64,000 nt of DNA from Sphingomonas sp. G-3-2-10 (GTDB lineage Bacteria > Pseudomonadota > Alphaproteobacteria > Sphingomonadales > Sphingomonadaceae). This document shows, in pieces, positions 1 through 7,683 of the stretch. Under the pieces are notes generated by a model. That model saw only the letters and a list, made by a program, of their open reading frames with translations, was not told the origin of the DNA and searched no databases. The stretch's first letter is position 1. Every line of letters starts with the position of its first letter. Location: assembly GCF_012927115.1 (NCBI RefSeq), contig NZ_JABBFY010000001.1, positions 1,674,001 to 1,738,000 of the forward strand, given 5' to 3'. The position numbers and the translations under genes were made by a program.

Positions 1-1010
1 GTGTGGCACGCCTCGAACGCGAATTCGGCGGCGAGATACTTGCCGGCATTGGCCTCGACCCCGCACTCCTCGCCCTTGTCGAACAAAGTCGCGGCTTTCA
101 TCACCATCAAATTCGCGGCTTCGAGCTGCGCCCAGCATTTCGCCAGCGGATGCTGGATGCCCTGATTCATCCCGATCGGCCGGTCGAACACGATGCGCTC
201 GCGGGCATAGCGCGCCGCGCGCTGGATCGCCGCGCGGCCGATCCCGATTGCCTCGGCGCCCAGCAGGATGCGCTCGGGGTTCAGCCCCTTGAGGATGATC
301 CTGAACCCCTGCCCTTCGGCGCCGATCCGGTCCTCCTCGGGGATAAACAGGTCGTTGATGAACAGCATGTTCGATCCCACCGCGTGACGGCCCATCTTGG
401 GGATCAGCTGATGCTCGATCTTGCTGCGGTCCAGCGAGGTGAAGAACAGCGACAGGCCGTCGGTCTTGCGCGTCACCTCCTCGATCGGCGTGGTGCGCGC
501 GAGGAGCATCATCTTGTCCGCGACATGCGCGTTGGTGATCCAGATCTTCTCGCCATTGACCAGATAGCCGCCGTCGCGCTTCTCGGCGCGGGTCTTGAGC
601 TTGGTGGTGTCGAGCCCCGCATTGGGTTCGGTCACCGCGAAACACATCTTCTGCTCGCCCGACAGCACCGGCGGGATCATCCGCGCCTTCTGCTCGTCGG
701 TACCGAACAGTTCGATCGGCTCGAGGCTGAACACCGGCCCGTGGATCGTCGAAGCGCCGGTCATGCCCGCGCCCGACTCCGCCACCGCCTGCATCATGAT
801 CGCGGCTTCGGTGATCCCCAGCCCCGATCCGCCGACAGACTCCGGCATCGCCACGCCCAGCCACCCGGCGTCCGCCATCGACTTGTAGAAATCGAGGCAG
901 GGTTCGCCCGAGCGATCATGCTCCAGCCAATATTCGTCGGGGAATTGCGAGCAATGGCGCAGCACCGCCTCGCGGATATGCTGCTGATCCTCGGTAAGTG
1001 CGAAATCCAC
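1..1010 (-). CDS. Acyl-CoA dehydrogenase, 3' end outside window
   Basis: Flavoprotein of the acyl-CoA dehydrogenase family, expected to introduce a 2,3 double bond into an acyl-CoA. Reading the minus strand from a GTG at 1010 gives the typical start MDFALTEDQQ. It continues through the middle-domain motif CFAVTEPNAG and the C-terminal helical motif FDRPIGMNQGIQHPLA. About 336 residues are visible and roughly 60 C-terminal ones lie beyond position 1. An in-frame ATG at 1043 is possible, but it has no Shine-Dalgarno sequence, whereas GGGG lies about 7 bases before the GTG. It is divergent from the CoA-transferase at 1172, so the two probably share a promoter region. The substrate cannot be told from sequence. 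Confidence 0.9.
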   Translation of the reverse strand, partial: MDFALTEDQQHIREAVLRHCSQFPDEYWLEHDRSGEPCLDFYKSMADAGWLGVAMPESVGGSGLGITEAAIMMQAVAESGAGMTGASTIHGPVFSLEPIELFGTDEQKARMIPPVLSGEQKMCFAVTEPNAGLDTTKLKTRAEKRDGGYLVNGEKIWITNAHVADKMMLLARTTPIEEVTRKTDGLSLFFTSLDRSKIEHQLIPKMGRHAVGSNMLFINDLFIPEEDRIGAEGQGFRIILKGLNPERILLGAEAIGIGRAAIQRAARYARERIVFDRPIGMNQGIQHPLAKCWAQLEAANLMVMKAATLFDKGEECGVEANAGKYLAAEFAFEACH

Positions 1011-1093
1011 GATTGATGCCCCGGCTGCGGTCCAACGACGCATCGGCGGTAGCAGCCACTTGGCCCCCACACAACGGGATTTGTACCGATATA

Positions 1094-1106
1094 CGTTCAA
1101 TGAACG
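1094..1106. promoter_or_regulatory. Perfect 13-bp palindrome, candidate operator
   Basis: CGTTCA-A-TGAACG is a perfect dyad in the 161-bp divergent gap between the acyl-CoA dehydrogenase and the CoA-transferase. It lies in a locally AT-richer stretch. Size and symmetry suit a TetR-type repressor site, but no regulator gene is adjacent, so the role is an inference. Confidence 0.4.
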
Positions 1107-1171
1107 AAAATACGGATAGCATCGCGCAGCGAGCCGGGCTAGGCCACGCTCCGGAAATGTGGAGAATTGCG

Positions 1172-2320
1172 ATGGGCGGCGTGGGTCAGGGACCGTTGGC
1201 GGGCGTGCGGGTGATCGATCTCACCAGCATGGTGATGGGCCCCTATTCGACGCAGATCATGGCCGACATGGGCGCCGACGTGATCAAGATCGAGCCGCCC
1301 GCTGGCGACGCCACGCGCTATATCTCGGTCGCGCCCGCCCCGGGGCTCGCCGGCGTGTTCGTCAACGTGAATCGCGGCAAGCGCAGCGTGGTGCTCGACC
1401 TGCAAAGCGACGCGGGCAAGGCGACGCTGCGCGAACTCATCGCCGGGGCGGATATCTTCATCCATGCCATGCGGGCCAAGGCGATCGCGAAGCTCGGCTT
1501 CGACTATGCCTCGGTCGCGGCGATCAAGCCCGACATCGTCTATACCAATTGCTACGGCTACGGGCATCGCGGGCCGTATCGCGACCAGCCAGCCTATGAC
1601 GACACGATCCAGGCCGAATGCGGCCTGCCCGCCGTGCAGCAGATGCTGACCGGCGAAGCGAATTTCGTCGGCGCGATCGTCGCCGACAAGGTCGCGGGGC
1701 TCACCGCCGTCTATGCCACGATGATGGCGCTGTTCCACCGCGAGCGCACCGGCGAGGGACAGGAAGTCGAAGTCGCGATGTTCGAGACGATGGCGTCGTT
1801 CATGCTGGTCGAGCACGCCAATGGCGCGCTGTTCGATCCGCCCTTGAGCGCCGCCCACTATCCCCGCGCGGTCTCGTCCAATCGCAAGCCATACCGGACG
1901 AAGGACGGGCATGTCGCCGCGCTGATCTACAACGACAAGCATTGGGCGCTGTTCGTCGATGCGGTGAAGCCCGCATGGGCCACGCCCGACTATGCGAAGC
2001 TCGAAGCGCGGGCGAAGCAGATCAACCATATCTACGGCCTGCTCGCCGAAACCTTCCTCGAGCGGACCACCGCCGAATGGCTCGAACTGCTCGGCCGGCT
2101 CGGCATCCCCGCCGCGCCGCTGCGGACGCCCGACGAGCTGTTCGAGAACCCGCATCTCAACGAAGCCGGTTTCTTCGAGACGGTGGAGTCGCCGCACGGC
2201 AAGGTTCGCTTCCCCGGCATCCCGACCTGGTTCTCGCGCACGCCGGGCAAGATCACGGGCAGTGCACCGGCGCTGGGCGCGGATACCGACGCGGTGCTGG
2301 CAGAAATCACCAAAAACTGA
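1172..2320 (+). CDS. CaiB/BaiF (class III) CoA-transferase
   Basis: Predicted to move CoA between an acyl-CoA and a free acid, activating the substrate of the following catabolic genes. The 382-residue protein has the usual family start GPLAGVRVIDLTSMVMGP, the motif ADMGADVIKIEPP (about 31-43) and NRGKRSVVLDL (about 67-77). The segment GEGQEVEVAMFETM (194-207) is where the family carries its acidic catalytic residue; here it is Glu205 in FET. I chose ATG 1172 because GGAGA sits 8 bases upstream. The reading frame is open further upstream, but those ATGs lack ribosome-binding sites. First gene of a plus-strand run to 9798. Confidence 0.92.
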   Translation: MGGVGQGPLAGVRVIDLTSMVMGPYSTQIMADMGADVIKIEPPAGDATRYISVAPAPGLAGVFVNVNRGKRSVVLDLQSDAGKATLRELIAGADIFIHAMRAKAIAKLGFDYASVAAIKPDIVYTNCYGYGHRGPYRDQPAYDDTIQAECGLPAVQQMLTGEANFVGAIVADKVAGLTAVYATMMALFHRERTGEGQEVEVAMFETMASFMLVEHANGALFDPPLSAAHYPRAVSSNRKPYRTKDGHVAALIYNDKHWALFVDAVKPAWATPDYAKLEARAKQINHIYGLLAETFLERTTAEWLELLGRLGIPAAPLRTPDELFENPHLNEAGFFETVESPHGKVRFPGIPTWFSRTPGKITGSAPALGADTDAVLAEITKN

Positions 2321-2334
2321 GCGCCGCTCGTTTG

Positions 2335-2350
2335 CTTTGTACGGACAAAG
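2335..2350. repeat. Inverted repeat before MFS gene
   Basis: CTTTGT-ACGG-ACAAAG, a perfect 6-4-6 dyad 15 bases after the CoA-transferase stop and 35 bases before the MFS start. It could be a weak attenuator or a regulator site; there is no T-tract after it. The call is descriptive only. Confidence 0.35.
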
Positions 2351-2385
2351 CGGCATAACAGCCGCAAACCGGAGGGGATGATCGA

Positions 2386-3618
2386 ATGGCGACCAGCAAG
2401 GCCGTGACCGAATGGCGGCTCCATTACATGCTGCCGATCGCGGCGGCGCTGGGCTACGCCACCAGCGTCATCCATATCTATGGCCTCGGCCCCTATATCG
2501 GCCCGATCAGCGAGGAATTCGGCTGGTCGCGCACGCAGACGACGATCGGCATCACCCTCGCCACCATCATCCAGGCGCTCTTCAGCATCCCGATCGGCCT
2601 CGCCGTCGATCGGATGGGGTCGCGCTATTTCGGGCTGTTCGGCGTGCTGCTGACCGCCGGCGGCTTCGCGATGATCGGCACCGCCACCGGCGAAGCGGCG
2701 AACTGGTATATGCTGTGGGCCTTCGTCGCGCTGGCGACGATGCCGGTGCAGGCGACGATCTGGACCAGCGCCGTGGCGTCGCGCTTCGAAGCATCGCGCG
2801 GGCTGGCGTTCGCGGTCACCCTGTGCGGTGCGTCGGTCGCGGCGGCATTGTTCCCCTGGCTCGGCACCAAACTGATCTCGGTCTATGGCTGGCGGAGCGC
2901 GATGGCGGCGCAGGCGGCGATCTGGGCAGCGATCGCCTTTCCGGTGATCTTCCTCTTCTTCCGCGGCGCGCACGACAAGAAGCGCGGCTCGGGCCCCGCC
3001 GAAGCGCGCGGCGAGCAATATTCGACCGGCACCAGCTTCTTCGAAGGGCTGCGCTCGTCCATCTATCTCCGTCTGCTGCTGGCCAGCCTGTTGTTCACCT
3101 TCACGATGGTCGCGCTGCTGGTGCATTTCGTGCCGATCCTGACCGGCAACGGCTTCGACAAGTTCGCCGCGGCGGGACTCGCCTCGCTGATCGGCATCTT
3201 CTCGATCGTCGGGCGGCTGACCACCGGGATCATGCTCGACCGGTTCCGCGGATCGCTGGTCGGCGCGGTCGCCTTCCTGCTGCCGGTCGGCGCGTGCGTG
3301 CTGCTGCTGGCGGCGGGTCAGGACGCTTCGGCGGCGACGGTTGCCGCGTGCCTGATCGGCCTCACCCTCGGCGCGGAGGTGGACGTGATCGTCTATCTCA
3401 CCACCCGCCATTTCGGGCTGAAGAGCTTCGGCGCGCTCTATGGCGGGCTGCTCGCGGCACTGTCGATCGGAACCGCGCTCGGGCCGATGGGCGCATCGAT
3501 GATCTTCGATCGCTTCGGCAATTACGAGCTGTTCCTGTGGATCACCATCGCCTTCATGGTCGCGAGCAGCCTTGCCGTGGCCACGCTGCCCAGGCCGGCG
3601 TTCGACGCACATCGTTAG
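2386..3618 (+). CDS. MFS transporter
   Basis: A 410-residue inner-membrane carrier of the major facilitator superfamily, about 12 hydrophobic segments in two halves. The first half has the loop 2-3 motif GLAVDRMGSRYFG (about 71-83), a variant of GxxxDRxGRR. The central loop is charged (HDKKRGSGPAEARG). The ATG at 2386 follows GGAGG by about 10 bases. Its place between a CoA-transferase and a Rieske oxygenase suggests uptake of the aromatic or polycyclic acid substrate of this operon, but the substrate is not encoded in any motif I can see. A related carrier lies at 18878. Confidence 0.9.
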   Translation: MATSKAVTEWRLHYMLPIAAALGYATSVIHIYGLGPYIGPISEEFGWSRTQTTIGITLATIIQALFSIPIGLAVDRMGSRYFGLFGVLLTAGGFAMIGTATGEAANWYMLWAFVALATMPVQATIWTSAVASRFEASRGLAFAVTLCGASVAAALFPWLGTKLISVYGWRSAMAAQAAIWAAIAFPVIFLFFRGAHDKKRGSGPAEARGEQYSTGTSFFEGLRSSIYLRLLLASLLFTFTMVALLVHFVPILTGNGFDKFAAAGLASLIGIFSIVGRLTTGIMLDRFRGSLVGAVAFLLPVGACVLLLAAGQDASAATVAACLIGLTLGAEVDVIVYLTTRHFGLKSFGALYGGLLAALSIGTALGPMGASMIFDRFGNYELFLWITIAFMVASSLAVATLPRPAFDAHR

Positions 3619-3713
3619 GGCGATGAATGGGCCGCCGCGCCCGTCATCGCCTTGCCGGTGGCCCCGTGTCCGATAGGCTGCGCGGCCATAAGGCACGATC
3701 AACGAGGCAGGCT

Positions 3714-5114
3714 GTGGCAGAGGATGTGAAGGCGGCGCGCCGTTCGGTTCCGTTCGAGGTGACCAACCCCGAGCGCATCCCGACGAAACGCTATTACGAC
3801 GAGGCATTCTTCAAGGCCGAGGCCGACAATCTGTGGCCGCATGTCTGGCAGATGGCGTGCCGGCTGGAGCAGATTCCCAACCTTGGCGACTGGGTGGAAT
3901 ATTCGATCCTCGGCAAATCGGTGATCGTCGTGAACACCAAGGATGGGGTGAAGGCGTTCCACAATGCCTGCCGCCATCGCGGCGTGCCGTTCGCGGCCGA
4001 AGGCGGGCACGGCAACTGCAAGACCCAGGGCTTCATCTGCCCCTTCCACGGCTGGCGCTGGAACAGCGAGGGGCAGAACACCTTCGTCTATGGCCGCCAT
4101 ATGTTCAGCGAGGATCAGCTAGATTCGGCCGATCTGGCCCTGCGCGAATGCCGGGTGGAGACGGCTTTGGGCTGCGCTTTCATCAATTTCGACAAGGACG
4201 CCCCGTCGTTCCGCGAGACGATCGGCCCGGTGGTCGACCGGCTGGAAGCGCATGGCGCGAGCAAGCTGAAGGCCGAATGGTGGTATGCCACCGTGCTGCC
4301 CGCCAACTGGAAGATCGCGATGGAAGCCTTCATGGAAGGCTATCACGTGATGCGCACCCATCCGCAGCTGCAGCAGGCAGCGCCGATGCTCTACAATTCG
4401 ATGTACGGCATGGACACCGGCGGGATCGGCGTTCCGATCAATCCGAACCTCGACGTGAAGGGCAATATCGCCGCGCAGATCAAGCATCTGGGGCTGCTGA
4501 GCGACGGCATGGCGGGCATGGTCCACGCCAAGGAAGTCGAGATCGCCAGCCAGATCACCGACATCCAGGTCGAGGATCCGCAGATGGCGATCATGCACTG
4601 GTTCGGCGCGGTGAACCACCAGATCACCGAGCAGCTCCGCGCGCGCGGGGAGGACGTGCCGGACCTGAACGCGGTCGCGGTGTCGGACCCGATCCACGCG
4701 GTCGAGTTCATCTTCCCGCACTATTTCCTGCTGCCGATGTTCAGCTCGATGTCGAGCTATCGCATCCGCCCGCTGGGACCGGAGACGTGCATCTTCGAAC
4801 TCTGGTCGCTGACCCATGTCGCCGAGGGCGCCGAGCATGAATCGCCCAAGGAGCCGGTAATGCTCCCCTATGACAGCGACCAGTTCCCGCCGATCCCGCG
4901 TCAGGATTATGCGAACATCCCGATCCAGCAAAAGGGCCTGCATGCCGACGGGTTCGAGTTCATGCGGCTTTCGAAGGATATCGAGGGGCTGATCAGCAAC
5001 TATAACCGGATCATCGACGGCCATCTGAAGGGCGTACCCGCCGACAAGCTGGCCGGGGCGACCAACATGCTGGGCGGCAATTTCGACGGGAAGATTTTCG
5101 AGTTCGAATTCTGA
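3714..5114 (+). CDS. Rieske non-heme iron oxygenase, alpha subunit
   Basis: Terminal oxygenase of a ring-hydroxylating system. The N-terminal Rieske [2Fe-2S] domain has CRH (C86, H88) and CPFH (C109, H112). The catalytic domain has the mononuclear iron motif EGYHVMRTH with H211 and H216. The 466-residue length is normal for alpha subunits. I prefer GTG 3714 because GAGG lies 6 bases before it and the protein then begins MAEDVKAARRSVPFEVTNPE; the open frame reaches back to 3627. No beta subunit gene follows, which fits a homotrimeric enzyme. The ferredoxin at 5133 is the likely electron donor. No reductase is found in the window. Confidence 0.93.
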   Translation: MAEDVKAARRSVPFEVTNPERIPTKRYYDEAFFKAEADNLWPHVWQMACRLEQIPNLGDWVEYSILGKSVIVVNTKDGVKAFHNACRHRGVPFAAEGGHGNCKTQGFICPFHGWRWNSEGQNTFVYGRHMFSEDQLDSADLALRECRVETALGCAFINFDKDAPSFRETIGPVVDRLEAHGASKLKAEWWYATVLPANWKIAMEAFMEGYHVMRTHPQLQQAAPMLYNSMYGMDTGGIGVPINPNLDVKGNIAAQIKHLGLLSDGMAGMVHAKEVEIASQITDIQVEDPQMAIMHWFGAVNHQITEQLRARGEDVPDLNAVAVSDPIHAVEFIFPHYFLLPMFSSMSSYRIRPLGPETCIFELWSLTHVAEGAEHESPKEPVMLPYDSDQFPPIPRQDYANIPIQQKGLHADGFEFMRLSKDIEGLISNYNRIIDGHLKGVPADKLAGATNMLGGNFDGKIFEFEF

Positions 5115-5132
5115 CGGCGGCGGCGGTTTCGC

Positions 5133-5441
5133 ATGGCTGATTTCGTCGATGTCGCGGGCGTGGCGGACGTGCCGGAGGACGGCGCGATAGCGGTGACGAC
5201 CGGCGGACAGGCGATCCTGATCTGCCACAGCGAGGGACGCTTCTTCGCGATCGAGAACCGCTGCTCGCACGCCGAACAGCCGCTCGATTGCGGGCGGGTG
5301 AAGCGCGGCTGGATCATGTGCCCGGCGCATGGCGCGCGGTTCGATCTGGAAAGCGGCGAGCCTATCAGCGGGCCGACCGATCGAGCGGTCGCAACGTTTG
5401 AAGTGCGGGTGATGGGCGAGCGGATCGAAGTCGCCATCTGA
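5133..5441 (+). CDS. Rieske-type ferredoxin
   Basis: A 102-residue soluble Rieske ferredoxin with the two ligand pairs CSH (C44, H46) and CPAH (C63, H66) and no transmembrane segment. This is the size and pattern of the ferredoxin component of bacterial dioxygenases, which carries electrons from a reductase to the oxygenase. It starts 18 bases after the oxygenase alpha-subunit stop, so the two are almost certainly co-transcribed partners. Confidence 0.94.
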   Translation: MADFVDVAGVADVPEDGAIAVTTGGQAILICHSEGRFFAIENRCSHAEQPLDCGRVKRGWIMCPAHGARFDLESGEPISGPTDRAVATFEVRVMGERIEVAI

Positions 5442-5514
5442 GGCCCTTCCATCGCCTTGCCGATATGTCGCGGGCTGCCTTGCGCGGGGCGTCGGGGCGG
5501 GCGCAGGTGGCGGA

Positions 5515-6714
5515 ATGGACAAGGGAACCGAGCCACTGGAATCGCTGCGGCGCGAGGTTCGCGACTGGCTGGAAGCGAACGCGCCGAAGGACTGGCGCGC
5601 GGCCTGCACCGGCCATGCCGCGTTTCTCGACACCCAGCGCGGCTGGTTCGCGAAGCTGGCCGAGGGCGGATATGCCGTGCCCCACTGGCCGGCCGAATGG
5701 CCCGGCGGCGGACGGACTCTCGCCGAGCAGAAGGTGATCTACGAAGAGCTGGCGCGGGCCGACACCCCTCGCCTGCTGCTGTCGTTCATGTCGACCTATC
5801 ACGCCGCCAGCACCCTGTTCGAATGGGGCAGCGCGGCGCAACAGGCGCATTACATCCCGCGCATCCTTCAGGGTGAAATCTGGTGCCAGGGCTTCTCCGA
5901 GCCCAATGCCGGATCGGATCTCGCCGCGCTGCGATGCCGGGCCGAACGGCGCGGAGACGTCTATGTCGTCAACGGGCAGAAGCTCTGGTCGACGATGGGC
6001 CAGTTCGCCGACAAATGCCTGTTGCTGGTGCGCACCAGCAGCGAAGGCGCGAAGCAGGCCGGGCTCACCTACCTCCTGCTCGACCTGAAGGCGAAGGGCG
6101 TCACCGTCCGCCCGATCCACCAGATTCACGGCGACGAGGAATTCGCCGAAGTCTTTCTCGACGACGTCGAAGTGCCGGTCGCCGACAGGCTGGGCGAGGA
6201 AGGCCAAGGCTGGGCCGTGGCGCAATCCACCCTCTCCTCCGAGCGCGGGTTGACGCTGATGGAGTTGAGCGCGCGGATGCGCGGCAGCCAGTGGCGCATC
6301 GCCGACCTGATCCGTGCGAGCGGACGCGAGGAGGATGCGGGCGTGCTGCGCGATTTCGGACGGCTGGCGACCAAGATCGATGCGGCCGTCGCCATCGCCG
6401 ACCAGTTCCTCGCCAATCGCATCGCGGGCGAGGAGCGCGTGGGCGACGCGTCGCTGGTCAAGCTCACCTATTCGCGCACCCTGCGCGCCTTCACCGATCT
6501 GGGCGTCCGGCTGGGCGGGATCGGCGCGCAATATCATGAACCGATCGTGTTCGGTGGCGGCATGGAGACCGGCAACTGGATGGCCGATTTCATGAACAGC
6601 TATGCCTGGACCATCGCAGGCGGCAGCGACGAGGTTCAGCGCAACATCATCGCCGAACGCCTGCTGGGAATGCCGCGCGAGCCCAAGGGCTGGACCGTGG
6701 GAGCGGCGGCATGA
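5515..6714 (+). CDS. Acyl-CoA dehydrogenase, full-length subunit
   Basis: A 399-residue acyl-CoA dehydrogenase with all three domains: the FAD-contact motif WCQGFSEPNAGSDLA (about 122-136), the beta-domain segment NGQKLWSTMG, and the C-terminal AGGSDEVQRNIIAERLLG. In many family members the catalytic Glu stands just before the GGxSE motif. Here that place is Ala (TIAGGSDE), so the base must come from another position or from the partner. The next gene overlaps it by 4 bases (ATGA) and encodes a shortened homologue, which suggests an alpha/beta heteromer like ChsE1-ChsE2 of steroid side-chain degradation. AGGTGG before the ATG supports the start. Confidence 0.92.
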   Translation: MDKGTEPLESLRREVRDWLEANAPKDWRAACTGHAAFLDTQRGWFAKLAEGGYAVPHWPAEWPGGGRTLAEQKVIYEELARADTPRLLLSFMSTYHAASTLFEWGSAAQQAHYIPRILQGEIWCQGFSEPNAGSDLAALRCRAERRGDVYVVNGQKLWSTMGQFADKCLLLVRTSSEGAKQAGLTYLLLDLKAKGVTVRPIHQIHGDEEFAEVFLDDVEVPVADRLGEEGQGWAVAQSTLSSERGLTLMELSARMRGSQWRIADLIRASGREEDAGVLRDFGRLATKIDAAVAIADQFLANRIAGEERVGDASLVKLTYSRTLRAFTDLGVRLGGIGAQYHEPIVFGGGMETGNWMADFMNSYAWTIAGGSDEVQRNIIAERLLGMPREPKGWTVGAAA

Positions 6715-7658
6715 CCCTGACCCGCACCGAGCTGGAAGAAGCCGCACGCAAGGCATTCGAAGGCGCGCTTGCCGAGGACCGCTGGTCGATGATCGCCGAC
6801 ATGGGCCTGTTGATGGCCGCAGTCCCCGACGCGCGCGGCGGACTGGGCCTTGGCGGCGAAGCCGTCGGCGCGATCCATGTCGAACTGGGCCGCGCGCTCG
6901 TATCGGGACCGGCGATCGCACAGATGATGGCGATCGAAGCGCTGGCCGGCAGCGATGCGCCCGCAGAATTGCTCGATCGCGCGATGGCCGGCGACGTGAT
7001 GACCGCTTCGCTCGCGGCCGACGGGACCCTCACCTGCGTCCCCGATGCCGACCGGGCCAGCCATATGCTGGTGGCCGAGCCGGGCCGCGTGGCGCTGGTC
7101 CCGCTCGACGGCGCGACGATCACCCCGCGCGAAACATGGGACCGGACGCGGCGGCTGTTCGACGTGGCCCCCTCGGACGACCGGATCGTGCTGGCGGAAG
7201 GATCGGCGGCCGACGCACTGGCCGAGCGTATCGAACGGCTGATGCTGCTGGCGCTGGCCGGGGATTCGCTGGGCGGCGCGGACGCGATCCTGACCCTGAC
7301 GATCGACTATCTGAAGACCCGGCGGCAGTTCGATCGCCCGCTGGCGCTGTTCCAGGCGCTGAAGCATCGCGTCGCGGACATGAAGACCCAGCTTGCCGCT
7401 GCCGATGCGCTGTTCCGCGCACGTGCGGCAGGCCAAGCGTCGCTTGTCGAGATCGGCGCGCTGAAGGCGCATGCCACGACCGTTTATCGCGCCATCGCCG
7501 AGGAAGCCGTGCAGCTCCACGGCGGCATCGGTCTGACGATGGAGCATCACTGCCATTTGTTCCTCAAGCGCGCGACGCTGAACGCCGCGCTGGGGGGCGA
7601 TGCCGATCGCCGGGAAGCGGCGGCGGGAAGAGAAAAGCTCGCACGGGCATTCGCCTGA
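6711..7658 (+). CDS. Short acyl-CoA dehydrogenase-like subunit
   Basis: A 315-residue acyl-CoA dehydrogenase homologue, about 80 residues shorter than the family norm. The N-terminal domain (ADMGLLMAAVPDARGGLGLGG) and the C-terminal helical domain (TRRQFDRPLALFQALKHRVADM, LHGGIGLTMEHHCHLF) are recognisable. The middle beta-domain is very reduced and lacks the usual TEPxAGSD motif. It overlaps the full-length gene before it by ATGA. Reduced second subunits of this kind occur in heteromeric acyl-CoA dehydrogenases acting on bulky ring-bearing side chains. Heteromer formation here is inferred from the pairing. Confidence 0.88.
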   Translation: MTLTRTELEEAARKAFEGALAEDRWSMIADMGLLMAAVPDARGGLGLGGEAVGAIHVELGRALVSGPAIAQMMAIEALAGSDAPAELLDRAMAGDVMTASLAADGTLTCVPDADRASHMLVAEPGRVALVPLDGATITPRETWDRTRRLFDVAPSDDRIVLAEGSAADALAERIERLMLLALAGDSLGGADAILTLTIDYLKTRRQFDRPLALFQALKHRVADMKTQLAAADALFRARAAGQASLVEIGALKAHATTVYRAIAEEAVQLHGGIGLTMEHHCHLFLKRATLNAALGGDADRREAAAGREKLARAFA

Positions 7659-7683
7659 TCGCGGGACGAACGAGGAGAGCGGA

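Noticed and set aside
1139..2356. 405-residue open frame on the minus strand opposite the CoA-transferase
   Set aside because: Arg/His-rich product without a recognisable domain, lying antisense to a clear gene. Typical of GC-rich shadow frames.
2032..3807. 591-residue minus-strand open frame across the MFS gene
   Set aside because: Low-complexity Arg/Glu/Asp-rich product, antisense to a clear membrane-protein gene and spanning two genes.
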